A stretch of 64,000 bases of DNA from the NCBI GenBank assembly GCA_934121905.1, contig CAKOVI010000005.1, positions 1 to 64,000 on the forward strand. Direction: 5' to 3'. Positions 1 to 9,368 of this stretch are shown here, piece after piece. The first letter of the stretch is position 1. Each line of letters starts with the position of its first letter. Under the pieces are notes generated by a model that was given only the letters and a program-made list of their open reading frames with translations, was not told the origin of the DNA and did not search any database. A program made the translations under genes and the position numbers. Origin of the DNA: an uncultured Clostridia bacterium (GTDB taxonomy: Bacteria; Bacillota; Clostridia; TANB77; CAG-508).

Positions 1-77
1 TTTTTTACTTTTAAATAGCTTTTAATCGGTAACTTTCTTTTACTTTTTCTAAATAGAATTTACTTTTTCAATTGACC

Positions 78-118
78 AAAAATAAAGCAATAGATTTTTA
101 CCTATTGCTTTATTTTTA
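78..118. terminator. Rho-independent terminator after spo0A
   Basis: A perfect stem (AAAAATAAAGCAATAG paired with CTATTGCTTTATTTTT) with an 8-base loop lies just past the spo0A stop codon. It is T-rich on both sides, so it could stop transcription from either direction. Confidence 0.75.
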
Positions 119-137
119 ACTATTCTCTTAAATTTTC

Positions 138-959
138 CTACGCACTCTTAAGTTCAAGCCTCAATTTATCTGCAATCATTGCAATAAACTCGCTATTAGT
201 TGGCTTTCCCTTACTCGCAGAAACCGTATATCCAAAAATATTTTCCATCAAATCAACTTCACCTCTACCCCATGCAACCTCAATAGCATGACGAATTGCA
301 CGTTCAACCCTTGAAGGAGTAGTTCCAAACTTTTGAGCAATTTGTGGGTATAAACTCTTAGTAATTTGGTTAATAACCTCTATATCATTTACTACCATAA
401 TAATAGCCTCTCTTAAATATTGGTATCCCTTAATATGAGCAGGTACCCCCACTCCATGAATAATGTTAGTAACAAGAGCTTCAAGGTTGTCCTCTGCCTT
501 GCTGGAATTAATATTAACATAAGGTGTCCTTTTGGATTCTCTTGTAGAAAAACTATTTTTCACATTTTTTGGTTTAAAATTCTTAATCTCCCTAATTCTT
601 TGCATCAAAAGCTCAATATCAAATGGTTTTACCATATAATATTCAGCCCCTAAACTTATCGCCCTTTGGGTTATTTTGTCTTGACCTACAGCTGATAACA
701 TAATACAAATTGGTTTTTTATCTAATTCATTACTATTATTATTTACTTTTTCTAACACTCCAAGTCCATCTAAATGAGGCATTATAACGTCTAATATTGC
801 TACATCTGGTAATTTTTCTTTTATTAGGTCTACTGCTTCCAATCCATCTTTTGCAATTCCTATAACTTCCATATCTTCTTGATTTCCAAGATATGTTGCA
901 AGTGTCCTGCTAAATTCTTGATTGTCATCTGCAATTAACACTGTTATTTTTTCTTTCAC
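138..959 (-). CDS. spo0A: Spo0A, sporulation master response regulator
   Basis: This 273-residue protein is the DNA-binding response regulator that starts sporulation after phosphorelay activation. The N-terminal receiver domain (about 1-125) shows the acidic pair in LIADDNQ, the phospho-acceptor Asp in [13 protein letters not shown] and the Lys in YYMVKPFD. The C-terminal Spo0A effector domain (about 160-273) contains the recognition-helix segment [19 protein letters not shown]. Length and domain order match the Clostridium protein. A strong AGGAGG site precedes the ATG. The gene stands alone here, with no spoIVB seen beside it. It marks the organism as a spore-forming Bacillota lineage. Confidence 0.97.
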   Translation of the reverse strand: MKEKITVLIADDNQEFSRTLATYLGNQEDMEVIGIAKDGLEAVDLIKEKLPDVAILDVIMPHLDGLGVLEKVNNNSNELDKKPICIMLSAVGQDKITQRAISLGAEYYMVKPFDIELLMQRIREIKNFKPKNVKNSFSTRESKRTPYVNINSSKAEDNLEALVTNIIHGVGVPAHIKGYQYLREAIIMVVNDIEVINQITKSLYPQIAQKFGTTPSRVERAIRHAIEVAWGRGEVDLMENIFGYTVSASKGKPTNSEFIAMIADKLRLELKSA

Positions 960-985
960 AGCTTTATCCTCCTAAATATAAATTT

Positions 986-1006
986 AATTGTAAAAATTTT
1001 ACAATT
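986..1006. promoter_or_regulatory. Perfect palindrome upstream of spo0A
   Basis: The sequence AATTGTAAAA, one central base, then TTTTACAATT forms a perfect 10+1+10 palindrome 27 bases before the spo0A start codon. It does not match a 0A box (TGNCGAA). It could be an operator, but AT-rich palindromes also arise by chance. Confidence 0.35.
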
Positions 1007-1121
1007 TGTATTATATTATAGCGATGACAAAAAAGCAATAGTTTTTGGTAATTTTTTCCATTTTTTTATTTTTATTAAAGACTAAATATTCTATATTTTC
1101 TCATAATAAGACTAAAGCATT

Positions 1122-1752
1122 TTATTTATGGTAAATTTTTACATATTTAGATTTACCAATCTCTACTTTTTTTATATTAATATTCCTATTTTTTACATCT
1201 GCTAAAAACTTTTCTTTCGTCAAAATACTCATTTCGATTACACACTCTATATCATGTTCATATTTAGAACTCAAAATATTTATACTATTTTTTTCAAAAT
1301 AATATTGAATACTTTGAAAATCAGAATAATCTAAAGATATTGCCATTTCGATACCTGGTTCAATTTCTATTGTTTCGCTATTTTCTATTGCACCTAAGCA
1401 TCCACCAGAATAACACCTAACCAAACCACCTGTACCCAATAAAATTCCTCCAAAATATCTTGTAACAATTATAAGTACATTGCATAAATTATTTTTTTGT
1501 AGAATATTTAACATTGGGGCTCCTGCTGTTCCTGATGGTTCTCCGGTCGTCACTTGATTTTTCATAAAATTTTTCATTTTCCAACACTCTGTATGCATAA
1601 CAGTTATGTCTTGCATCAAAATATTTCTTTTTGTACTCTTTTATTTTGTTCTCAGCCTCTTCTTTATTTTGTATGTATATTAAATTTGCTATAAATTTTG
1701 ACTTTTTTTCTGTAAGTTCATATGTTGTATTTTGTGTTATTGTTTTGTACAT
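1122..1752 (-). CDS. YigZ/IMPACT-family protein, read through a +1 shift at CGG
   Basis: Two overlapping frames together make one YigZ-family protein of about 209 residues. The N-terminal part reads ITQNTTYELTEKKSKF...DARHNCYAY up to EKFYEKSSDD. The rest starts GEPSGTAGAPML and continues through VTRYFGGILLGTGGLVRCY. The family motif SDDGEPSGTAG is split exactly at the zero-frame codons GAC-GAC-CGG-AGA. Skipping the C of the CGG (1543-1545) gives GAC-GAC-GGA-GAA, and the invariant Gly. The ATG at 1752 has a good AAAGGAG site. The family is implicated in translation-stress or regulatory roles but has no firm function. It is either recoded at CGG or a fresh frameshift pseudogene; the pattern across the window favours recoding. 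Confidence 0.85.
1543..1545 (-). other. CGG +1 recoding site in yigZ
   Basis: In-frame CGG, followed by A, at the exact point where the conserved frame changes. The P-site codon is GAC. Skipping one C restores SDD-G-EPSG. Confidence 0.8.
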
Positions 1753-1772
1753 CGTTTTTCTCCTTTTTTTCT

Positions 1773-1815
1773 GATTGGGGACGGTTCTTGTAGCTCAAAA
1801 GAACCGTCCCCAATC
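1773..1815. repeat. Dispersed hairpin repeat, type A
   Basis: GATTGGGGACGGTTCTT and its complement AAGAACCGTCCCCAATC enclose a short loop (GTAGCTCAA). The same core and loop recur at 29674, 32276 and 41300. It sits between yigZ and fbp. Confidence 0.9.
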
Positions 1816-1822
1816 CAAAAAA

Positions 1823-3781
1823 TCACTTCCAAATTTCTTTTATCTCACCATTCTTATACGCACCAACCAACTCCATCAAGTCTTCAATCTCGCCCTTTAA
1901 TTTTGTACCAATATCTGTATCTCCAACAGTCTTTCTCGCAACTCCATTTTTCTTTACAATAATCTCGCTAATAATATCTTTTTCCTCTATAATGGCCTTA
2001 GAGACAGACTCAAAAGGTTTGGTTTGACTTAATAATAATCCATTAGAATTATATGTTAATACATATCCTGCATTTCCGGTCTTTTCTCTAAAGCTCTTAG
2101 CAAATCCTCCATCAATTATAAGTAGCTTACCATTTGCCTTTATTGGGCTTTCTCCATCTTTTACTTTTACTGGTATGTGGCCATTTACAATATGTGAATC
2201 TTCGTCTTCTAATCCAAATTCTTTTAATATCTTGTTACAATATTTTTCGTTTTCTGATAATTTATAATATGGATTTTTATTTTCCTTATGTGTCTTAGAA
2301 TCTTTTACAAAATAACTTTCAAATGTTGCCATTTTGTCTTTTCCAAAAAATGGAGATTCTGGTGATAACCATAAAAACCACATTATATCTATTAATTCTT
2401 CTTGCTTTGTCATATATGCCTTATTTACTGCTTCATTTATCTCATCAAAATATGCCTTTCCAGCCAATTCTTTTCCTAAAAATTTGACCTTTTTAAATGT
2501 TCCATCCTCATTCATCGGTACACAGCCGTGAAATAATAAATTATTATTAAATACTGTATACATTTCTCCTTTTGAAAATAGGAAATTTATATGATTATTT
2601 AAACTTGGACTATGTATAAATGATTCTGTTAGTCTTTCTATTACTTCTTTCTCTTTAGATGTCAATTCATAAGGTTTTTCTTTATCTATTGTTGGAAAAT
2701 TTATATCATTTAACTCATATTTTTTTCCATCAATTAATACTAAACCTTTTTCTAAATCCATTTTGTCTAATAAAAGTCTATTCTCCAAATTATATTCTGG
2801 ATGTTTTTTTATCATTTGACCTTCTATTTTAAATTGAATTATCGTTATGGCTTTATGTATTTTTGCAATAAGCTTTCTATCACTATTATCATATTTATTA
2901 TAATCAAATTCTTTTGGCAAAAACTTTTCGCAATTATCATTTTTATATGTTTCTTGAGCAAATGTTGAAAGTGGTCTTATATTTATTCCATATGCATCCT
3001 CTAATGTTCCTATATTATTATACCTAGCTGAATTTCTAACTACTGTTGCAATACAAGCTTGATTTCCAAGCGTTGCTCCCATCCATAATATATCGTGATT
3101 TCCCCATTGAATATCTAAGCTATGAAATTTCATTAATTTTTCTATTACTAAATTTGGGTATCTTCCTCTATCAAATATATCTCCAATTACGTGTAAATGA
3201 TCTACTGCCATTTGCTTTATAAGCTCTGAAATTGCAATTATAAAACTATCTGCTTGACCAAGTTCTATTATTGTTTTTATTATTTGTTTATAGTAATATA
3301 CTTTGTCTTTTTCGCTATTTATTTGTGCGTGTAATAATTCATCTATTATATATGCAAATTCATTTTTAATTGCTTTTCTTACTTTTGACCTAGTATATTT
3401 TGAACTTACTTTTCTTGCAACTTCTACTAATCTATATAATGTTATTGTATACCATTCATCTAAATTTTCTTTTGATTCTTCTTTTATTATTTTCAATTTT
3501 TCTTCTGGATAATAAATAAGTGTCGCAAGCATATTTCTTTCTTTTTCTGTTGTCTGATTTTCAAATATTTCATCTATTTTGCTTCTAATTATTCCTGCTC
3601 CATTATTTAATATATGCGTAAATGGTGCATATTCTCCATGAATATCACTTAAAAATACTTCTGTTCCTTTAGGCAAATTTAGTATTGCTTTTAGGTTTAT
3701 TATTTCTTCTGATACTTCTGTTATATTTTTATATTCTTTGCTTAATAATTTTAAATATTCTTGTTTATTGTAATCTTTCAT
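1823..3781 (-). CDS. fbp: Fructose-1,6-bisphosphatase, class III
   Basis: This 652-residue protein hydrolyses fructose-1,6-bisphosphate to fructose-6-phosphate in gluconeogenesis. It has the long class III architecture seen in Bacillus and Clostridium rather than the 330-residue class I form. The metallophosphatase motifs are visible: FLSDIHGEYAPF near residue 43, HVIGDIFDRGRYP near 195, IQWGNHDILWMG near 225, and a C-terminal NGHIPVK with IIDGGFAKSF. It is monocistronic, with a hairpin repeat behind it and an SD (AGGAGG) before the ATG. No in-frame CGG codon is present. Confidence 0.96.
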   Translation of the reverse strand: MKDYNKQEYLKLLSKEYKNITEVSEEIINLKAILNLPKGTEVFLSDIHGEYAPFTHILNNGAGIIRSKIDEIFENQTTEKERNMLATLIYYPEEKLKIIKEESKENLDEWYTITLYRLVEVARKVSSKYTRSKVRKAIKNEFAYIIDELLHAQINSEKDKVYYYKQIIKTIIELGQADSFIIAISELIKQMAVDHLHVIGDIFDRGRYPNLVIEKLMKFHSLDIQWGNHDILWMGATLGNQACIATVVRNSARYNNIGTLEDAYGINIRPLSTFAQETYKNDNCEKFLPKEFDYNKYDNSDRKLIAKIHKAITIIQFKIEGQMIKKHPEYNLENRLLLDKMDLEKGLVLIDGKKYELNDINFPTIDKEKPYELTSKEKEVIERLTESFIHSPSLNNHINFLFSKGEMYTVFNNNLLFHGCVPMNEDGTFKKVKFLGKELAGKAYFDEINEAVNKAYMTKQEELIDIMWFLWLSPESPFFGKDKMATFESYFVKDSKTHKENKNPYYKLSENEKYCNKILKEFGLEDEDSHIVNGHIPVKVKDGESPIKANGKLLIIDGGFAKSFREKTGNAGYVLTYNSNGLLLSQTKPFESVSKAIIEEKDIISEIIVKKNGVARKTVGDTDIGTKLKGEIEDLMELVGAYKNGEIKEIWK

Positions 3782-3926
3782 TTTATGTCCTCCTTATTTA
3801 CGATGAAAACATTTTACCATATTATTTGATTTTATAAAAGCCTTTTTTACATTTTTCATGTTCTCTTATAAAATCGTATTTTAGGTCATTTTCACAAAAC
3901 TTTCACAAAAAATAATTAAAAATTGC

Positions 3927-3956
3927 TTGACTCTACTTTAATCAGCACGTTATAAT
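3927..3956 (+). promoter_or_regulatory. Sigma-A-type promoter
   Basis: TTGACT at 3927-3932 and TATAAT at 3951-3956 are separated by 18 bases, about 35 bases before the ATG of the following plus-strand gene. Confidence 0.6.
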
Positions 3957-3990
3957 AATTAAGATAACATAAAAAAGAAAGGTGATTCAA

Positions 3991-5283
3991 ATGGAAATAC
4001 TAAAAAAAATTTTAAAAAACAACAATCCCCAATCGGATAAAATACATGAAAGGATTGAAAATGTACAATCAGTAATAGAAGAATCAAATTTAGAAAAAGA
4101 TGAAGCAAGAAACAATGCTATTAATTTAGCTTTAGATTTAATAAAAAAGCACTCTGATATGTCACTTGCAGATTTTATGCAAATGCTTCAGCAAGACACA
4201 TCTTTAACTGACAATGATTTAGCAACTATAATTATTCAGCTTCCTAAAATAAAATCTGAAAAAGATGTAATTACTGCTGTTCAATCAACTTCACTACCAT
4301 CAGAAACAATTGCAACAATTGCAACAGAAGCTAATATAGGTCCAGATACAGCCGAAAAGATTGTAAATGAAATAGATGATGAGGATATACAAAAAGAGCA
4401 ACAAGCCATAATTGCAGCAGAACGAGAACATAAAATATTATCAAAACTTTCAAAAATCTACACAAAATGTGATGATATAGAAGCCCCTGAACTAGTTGAA
4501 TTAATAGAAAAAATAGATATAAAAGATTATACAACTGACATAAACAAAAAATTAATGGCTATAATTTCTAAAAGAACCGCTTTGGACTGTATGAAATTCG
4601 GAGGTCCTCGTCTCCCTACTTTAACAAGAATCGTTTCTGCTGAAGATATGTTTGAAGCAGATTTACCATTCTTAACATTTTCTGACTACAAATCTCTTAA
4701 AGTAAAATTTGATGACGATAATAAAAAATATTTCGAATTTACCGAGTCTACAAAAAAATTAATACGAGAAAGAATCTTAGAAGAAATTGCTAAAAAAACC
4801 GCAAAAACTTATGATTCAACAGGAAACTTCTTTTTACCTCAAACAGAAGGATTTAAAAAATTATCGGCTGAAGATATAGCTACTTTCGAAAAAACTGTAA
4901 AGACTCACAGTCAAGACTTCGATAAAGCTGCTGGCAGAAGATTAAGAAGACAATTAAACGGTGAGGCTGCAACAGAACTACATGATTTAAATAAAATGTT
5001 GGAAAAAATGAATCCATCCAAAAGAGATTTAGCACTTCAAAAAATAGTAGCCCTATTGCAAAATGATTTTCTCGATAGAAAAAATGCTCATCCTAATGAT
5101 AAATTAAGTGATACTTTAAGTGAAATAGAATTAGCTATACGCAAATTACCACAAAAAAATCAATTAACTGTCGCTCAAACAATATTAGAAACTCTTAATC
5201 AAAGAAGCGAGGCGGCATTATTATTAAAAAATGCCAGAAAATCTACTTCACATTCTCATTCTAGTAATGGTGATGAAAGATAA
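3991..5283 (+). CDS. Uncharacterised helical cytosolic protein
   Basis: I do not recognise this protein of about 430 residues. It is rich in Lys, Glu, Asp and Ile with predicted helices throughout, has no signal peptide or membrane segment, and ends in a Ser/His-rich tail (STSHSHSSNGDER). Residues about 60-130 resemble repeated short helices (LPKIKSEKDVITAV, LPSETIATIA). A middle segment (TALDCMKFGGPRLPTLTRI) is the least helical part. The ATG at 3991 sits after AAAGGTG; an upstream in-frame GTG at 3982 overlaps that site and is less likely. It has its own promoter and terminator, so it forms a single-gene unit between divergent neighbours. Confidence 0.75.
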   Translation: MEILKKILKNNNPQSDKIHERIENVQSVIEESNLEKDEARNNAINLALDLIKKHSDMSLADFMQMLQQDTSLTDNDLATIIIQLPKIKSEKDVITAVQSTSLPSETIATIATEANIGPDTAEKIVNEIDDEDIQKEQQAIIAAEREHKILSKLSKIYTKCDDIEAPELVELIEKIDIKDYTTDINKKLMAIISKRTALDCMKFGGPRLPTLTRIVSAEDMFEADLPFLTFSDYKSLKVKFDDDNKKYFEFTESTKKLIRERILEEIAKKTAKTYDSTGNFFLPQTEGFKKLSAEDIATFEKTVKTHSQDFDKAAGRRLRRQLNGEAATELHDLNKMLEKMNPSKRDLALQKIVALLQNDFLDRKNAHPNDKLSDTLSEIELAIRKLPQKNQLTVAQTILETLNQRSEAALLLKNARKSTSHSHSSNGDER

Positions 5284-5312
5284 AAACACCCATAAATCGG
5301 GTGTTTTTTATT
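5284..5312. terminator. Bidirectional terminator
   Basis: AAACACCC and GGGTGTTT form a stem followed by a T-run, between two convergent genes. Confidence 0.8.
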
Positions 5313-6258
5313 ATTTTACAAACAAAATAGTCAAATATACTATATAAATAATTAAATATATTATTCCATTAAACCTACTCATTTTATCTTTAGGTGGTAT
5401 AAATGGAAATATTGCCAAAATTATTGATGATACAATTAATATACAAAAATCAAAATTGTATGAAAAATTATATGTAATAGGTGTAATAAATGCAGATACT
5501 CCAATTATAAGCAAAATATTAAAAATATTCGAACCTATAATGTTACCAATTGCTATATCACTGTTTCCTTTAACCGCTGCTGTTACACTTGTAACTAATT
5601 CAGGTAGACTAGTTCCTATTGCCAAGATAGTTAAGCTAATTAGTTTTTCGCTCCAATTAAAATGATTTGCTACATTTACAGCATTATTTACAACCAAATC
5701 TCCTCCTATTTTTAGTCCACAAATTCCTAATAGTACAAAAATTATATTTTTTATTATACTATTTTCTTTTTCTTCTGTTTTTATTTCTACCATTTCTTTT
5801 TGACTTTCTCTTTTGCCCATATATATTGTATATCCAATAAAAGCACAGAATAGAACTAATAATCCTATTGCTTCTATTTTAGATATTCCACCATTTGTGT
5901 TACAAAAAATCATTAAAATAATTGTAACTAACAAACACATTGGTATTTCATATAGTCTTGTCTCTTTTTGAAATACAACTGGTTTTATAGTTGCAGAAAG
6001 TCCTAAAATAAGTAATAAATTACTTAGATTGCTTCCTATAATATTTCCTATTGCCATATCTGAATACCCATCTAATGCTGATGTTATACTTACAAACAGT
6101 TCTGGCATTGATGTTCCAATTGATACTATTGTAAGCCCAATTATTATCTCTGGAATATGGAATTTTTTTGCAATTCCACTTGAGCCATCAACTAGTATGT
6201 CTGCTCCTACTATTAATAGTACAAATCCTATTATAATTAAAATCACTGATAAAAACAT
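5311..6258 (-). CDS. Ca2+/Na+ antiporter, CaCA family (YrbG-type)
   Basis: This 315-residue membrane protein exchanges a cation such as Ca2+ for Na+ or H+ across the cytoplasmic membrane. It shows the two inverted alpha repeats that define the family: MAIGNIIGSNLSNLLLILG near residue 90 and GNIIGSNIFNILLIIG near 235. Each is preceded by a GTSMPEL or GTSLPELV motif. About ten hydrophobic segments are split by a short charged loop (about 145-165). Length is typical of YrbG-like exchangers. It is transcribed alone, with a promoter immediately upstream. Confidence 0.92.
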   Translation of the reverse strand: MFLSVILIIIGFVLLIVGADILVDGSSGIAKKFHIPEIIIGLTIVSIGTSMPELFVSITSALDGYSDMAIGNIIGSNLSNLLLILGLSATIKPVVFQKETRLYEIPMCLLVTIILMIFCNTNGGISKIEAIGLLVLFCAFIGYTIYMGKRESQKEMVEIKTEEKENSIIKNIIFVLLGICGLKIGGDLVVNNAVNVANHFNWSEKLISLTILAIGTSLPELVTSVTAAVKGNSDIAIGNIIGSNIFNILLIIGVSAFITPITYNFSYNFDFCILIVSSIILAIFPFIPPKDKMSRFNGIIYLIIYIVYLTILFVK

Positions 6259-6301
6259 AAATAATATTGCCTCCCTTTAAATTTATATTTGACAAGGCAA
6301 T

Positions 6302-6330
6302 ATTATACTTTATTGTAATATTTTTTTCAA
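6302..6330 (-). promoter_or_regulatory. Promoter of the CaCA exchanger
   Basis: Read on the minus strand, TTGAAA (6330-6325) and TATAAT (6307-6302) are separated by 17 bases. A 10-base inverted repeat (6263-6272 and 6295-6304) overlaps the -10 box and could be an operator. Confidence 0.5.
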
Positions 6331-6350
6331 GCTTTGGAATTCTTTTTTGT

Positions 6351-6402
6351 AAAAATGTGAAACATTTTTGACGTTTTTTATCAATTTTGTTTCACATTTT
6401 TA
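6351..6402 (-). terminator. Terminator of the bce-type operon
   Basis: A 13-base stem (AAAAATGTGAAAC with GTTTCACATTTTT) lies about 65 bases past the permease stop codon, with a U-rich tail on the minus strand. Confidence 0.65.
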
Positions 6403-6468
6403 TTTTTTCTATAAAGTTAGAAATTATACATGAATATTTTGTATACTATTATGACCACTCACAACCTT

Positions 6469-8523
6469 TTAATTTTTCTCTCTAATAATATTTTTACTAC
6501 TAAAATAAGTAACTACAAAATATCCACCATAAATAATAACAATAAATACAGCAGTCATAATAATAGAATTCAAATCAAAACTTACACCGCTTGCCTTAAG
6601 TATATAATTGCTAAACTTAATTCCAAAAATAGAGTGAATAATTGCAATTAAAAGTGGGAACATGAAAAATATTTCTATTTGTCTAAATAAAGCTTTGTTT
6701 AAATCTTTTTCATCAACGCCTATTTTTCTAAGCATTTCAAATCTAATAAAATTATCACTAGATTCAGAAAGTTCCTTTAATGCAAGTATTGCTGCACAAG
6801 AGATTAAGAAAATAATTCCTAAGTATAATCCAATAAATGTAACAATTGCACCTAGCCCAACACTAGAATCTCTAATATCTGCTTTAGTATTTATAGTTAA
6901 ATTCGTATTTTTATAATAATCTCTGTTTATTAAATCATTTACCAATTCCTCTATTTTATCTGTCTCTCCATTATAATCTGCAACTAAAAATTCAAATGTT
7001 TTTTTACTATTTACAAATGCACTATCTGGCAAAACAATAAATCCATCATTTATATTATTACCTGCCATTTCATAAAATCCATCTACACATTTATCATATC
7101 TTGGTAAATATTCTTTACCATCTATAACGATTTTGGGATTTGTTTTTAGTGCGTCATTCTCCAAATTTACTGCCATTTCATAATTTGCCACATATGCATA
7201 TTGATTATCATCTAATGATATTTTTTCCAAGTTCAAACTTTTAACTAATTTATTATAATCACTTATTTTCATTAGTTCTACTTTGTTGTCATATATTAAA
7301 GAAGAAAATTTTGACGAAGCATTTTCATAATAATCTCCTAATACACTTTTTAAATTAACTTCATTATTTGTATATATAGCGTATTCTTCTATATTTTTGA
7401 AATATTTTTGATAATCAAAGTCTAATTTATCTAATATTTCTTTTATACTCATCTTTGAATCTTCAATTTGTTCATCAGTATAACCATAATCTTTTAATTC
7501 CTCATCTACGTCACATCTTTTGCTTAATTCTACATCTCTTGGTGCATAACTTTCAAATGACCTATTTAAAGAATTTTTCATAGATAAAGCACTAGATAAT
7601 ACACATATTGTAATAAATAACATCAAACATATAACTGTCATTGAAAATACTGTTGTGTTTATTTTGCTGCTTATTTGCCTTACAGTAAAACTATTTAAAC
7701 CTTTGTAATAAAACTTCTTATTACTTTTTACAATCTTTAAAATAAGTCCCGATAATGACCAGAAAATGAAAAATGTAGATATCGAACCAATTGCTATTAT
7801 TCCTAACATCCTTTTGTTAGTACTTAAAACTTCATTTATTCCTTCTGTTACAGCATAATAGCTATATCCAAGTGCACAAGCTGATACCATAAAAATTATT
7901 ATACAAAGCCATGGATTTTTCAATTTAACCGCTTCTGACTTTCTGTTTCCATATATCAAATCAATAAGCTTACATTTACTAATATTAAATGTATTAAAAA
8001 TCATAACAACCAAATACATAATACCAAAATAAATTAAAGTCTTAATACATGCACTTTCTGAAAATACAAACTTAAATTTAGTCATATCTGCTTCAAACAT
8101 ATCTGCAACCACAACACTCATAAATTGTGATAAAACTGTTCCTGCAAGTAAACCAACTGTTAGTGATATTATTCCAATAAATAAAGTTTCAAAAAACAAA
8201 ATAAGTGATATTTTTCTCTTGCTCATTCCAAGAGTCATATAGACTCCAAATTCTTTTTTTCTTCTCTTCATTAAAAATCTACTAGCATAAATAATCAAAA
8301 ATGCTAAAATAAATGATACAAACACACTAACTCCTGATAGAATTTGGGTCATAAGTTCCAAAATTTCTGAGGTTGATTTTGAAACAGTCATCATAGCTGT
8401 TTGGCTTCCTATTGAGTTAAATACATAAAATATTGCAACACCTAAAATAAGTGTGAAAAAATAGATGGCATAGTCTTTCATACTTTTTTTAATGTTTTTT
8501 AATGATAATTTAAAGAGCATCAT
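6469..8523 (-). CDS. BceB-like ABC transporter permease
   Basis: This 684-residue protein has the BceB/FtsX arrangement: one N-terminal helix, a block of three helices, further helix pairs, then a large extracytoplasmic domain (about 315-545) before the last three helices (from about 570). In the family the large loop senses peptide antibiotics and signals to a partner kinase. It overlaps the ATPase gene by 14 bases. The gene order regulator, kinase, ATPase, permease is the standard bacitracin or lantibiotic resistance module. The exact substrate cannot be read from sequence. Confidence 0.88.
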   Translation of the reverse strand: MMLFKLSLKNIKKSMKDYAIYFFTLILGVAIFYVFNSIGSQTAMMTVSKSTSEILELMTQILSGVSVFVSFILAFLIIYASRFLMKRRKKEFGVYMTLGMSKRKISLILFFETLFIGIISLTVGLLAGTVLSQFMSVVVADMFEADMTKFKFVFSESACIKTLIYFGIMYLVVMIFNTFNISKCKLIDLIYGNRKSEAVKLKNPWLCIIIFMVSACALGYSYYAVTEGINEVLSTNKRMLGIIAIGSISTFFIFWSLSGLILKIVKSNKKFYYKGLNSFTVRQISSKINTTVFSMTVICLMLFITICVLSSALSMKNSLNRSFESYAPRDVELSKRCDVDEELKDYGYTDEQIEDSKMSIKEILDKLDFDYQKYFKNIEEYAIYTNNEVNLKSVLGDYYENASSKFSSLIYDNKVELMKISDYNKLVKSLNLEKISLDDNQYAYVANYEMAVNLENDALKTNPKIVIDGKEYLPRYDKCVDGFYEMAGNNINDGFIVLPDSAFVNSKKTFEFLVADYNGETDKIEELVNDLINRDYYKNTNLTINTKADIRDSSVGLGAIVTFIGLYLGIIFLISCAAILALKELSESSDNFIRFEMLRKIGVDEKDLNKALFRQIEIFFMFPLLIAIIHSIFGIKFSNYILKASGVSFDLNSIIMTAVFIVIIYGGYFVVTYFSSKNIIREKN

Positions 8524-9277
8524 TTAAATCCCCACCTAATAATGTTACAACATCTATAATTTTATCAAAAAATTCTTTTCTTGTGTCTAGCCCTCTATGT
8601 ATTTCATTAAAAATTTTGCCATCTTTGATAAATATAACGCGTGTTGCATAACTTGCTGTAAATGCATCATGTGTAACCATTAAGATTGTTGCTTTAATAA
8701 CTTCATTTAAAAATCCAAATTTTTCGAGTAACATTTTTGATGATTTTGAGTCTAATGCTCCTGTTGGCTCATCTGCTAAAATTAATTTAGGATTTGTAAC
8801 AATTGCTCTTGCACTTGCTACCCTTTGTTTTTGCCCTCCACTCATTTGGTATGGATATTTATTTAATACACTTTCTATATCTAATTCTTTTGATACCTTT
8901 TTAATTCTTTGGTCAATTTCTTTTGAATTTGTGTTTTGTATAGATAGTGCTAAGGCAATGTTTTCGTATGCTGTTAATGTATCTAATAAATTAAAGTCTT
9001 GGAATATAAATCCTAGTTCTTCCCTTCTGAATTTGTTTAAATCATTTCCTTTTAGTTTTGTTATGTCTTCTCCGGCTACATAGATATGACCTGATGTTAC
9101 TTTGTCTATTGTAGATATGCAATTTAAAAGTGTTGTTTTTCCTGAGCCACTTGCCCCCATTATTGCGACAAATTCTCCTGTTTTTACTTCAAATGATATA
9201 TTGTCAATCGCTTTTGTAAGGCTTGATTTGTTGCCGTAATATTTTTCGATTTTTTCAATTTTTAAAATACTTTCCAT
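8510..9277 (-). CDS. BceA-like ABC transporter ATPase
   Basis: This 255-residue ATP-binding subunit drives the adjacent permease. Visible motifs are Walker A GASGSGKTT near residue 43, the Q-loop in FIFQDFNLL, the signature MSGGQKQR near 145, Walker B LILADEPTGALD and the switch His in MVTHD. The 90-base gap to the kinase gene contains a palindrome that could be the regulator's operator, so this gene pair may have its own inducible promoter. Confidence 0.93.
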   Translation of the reverse strand: MESILKIEKIEKYYGNKSSLTKAIDNISFEVKTGEFVAIMGASGSGKTTLLNCISTIDKVTSGHIYVAGEDITKLKGNDLNKFRREELGFIFQDFNLLDTLTAYENIALALSIQNTNSKEIDQRIKKVSKELDIESVLNKYPYQMSGGQKQRVASARAIVTNPKLILADEPTGALDSKSSKMLLEKFGFLNEVIKATILMVTHDAFTASYATRVIFIKDGKIFNEIHRGLDTRKEFFDKIIDVVTLLGGDLNDAL

Positions 9278-9350
9278 ATTTTTTCCTTCCTTTCTTGCCT
9301 TATTGTACGATATTTTTTGGAGGTTGTCGTTAGTTTAATATTACGGTAGG

Positions 9351-9364
9351 TTACAGTTTTGTAA
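9351..9364. promoter_or_regulatory. Candidate BceR-type operator
   Basis: TTACAGTTTTGTAA is an imperfect dyad about 75 bases upstream of the ATPase start, where a BceR-like regulator would act. A second TTAC/GTAA-like element (TTACGGTAGG) lies next to it. The assignment rests on position and symmetry only. Confidence 0.4.
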
Positions 9365-9368
9365 GGTA

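Noticed and set aside
6263..6304. Inverted repeat as an RNA hairpin hiding the exchanger's ribosome site
   Set aside because: The right arm overlaps the -10 box and lies at or before the expected transcription start, so it would not be in the RNA; kept only as a possible operator.
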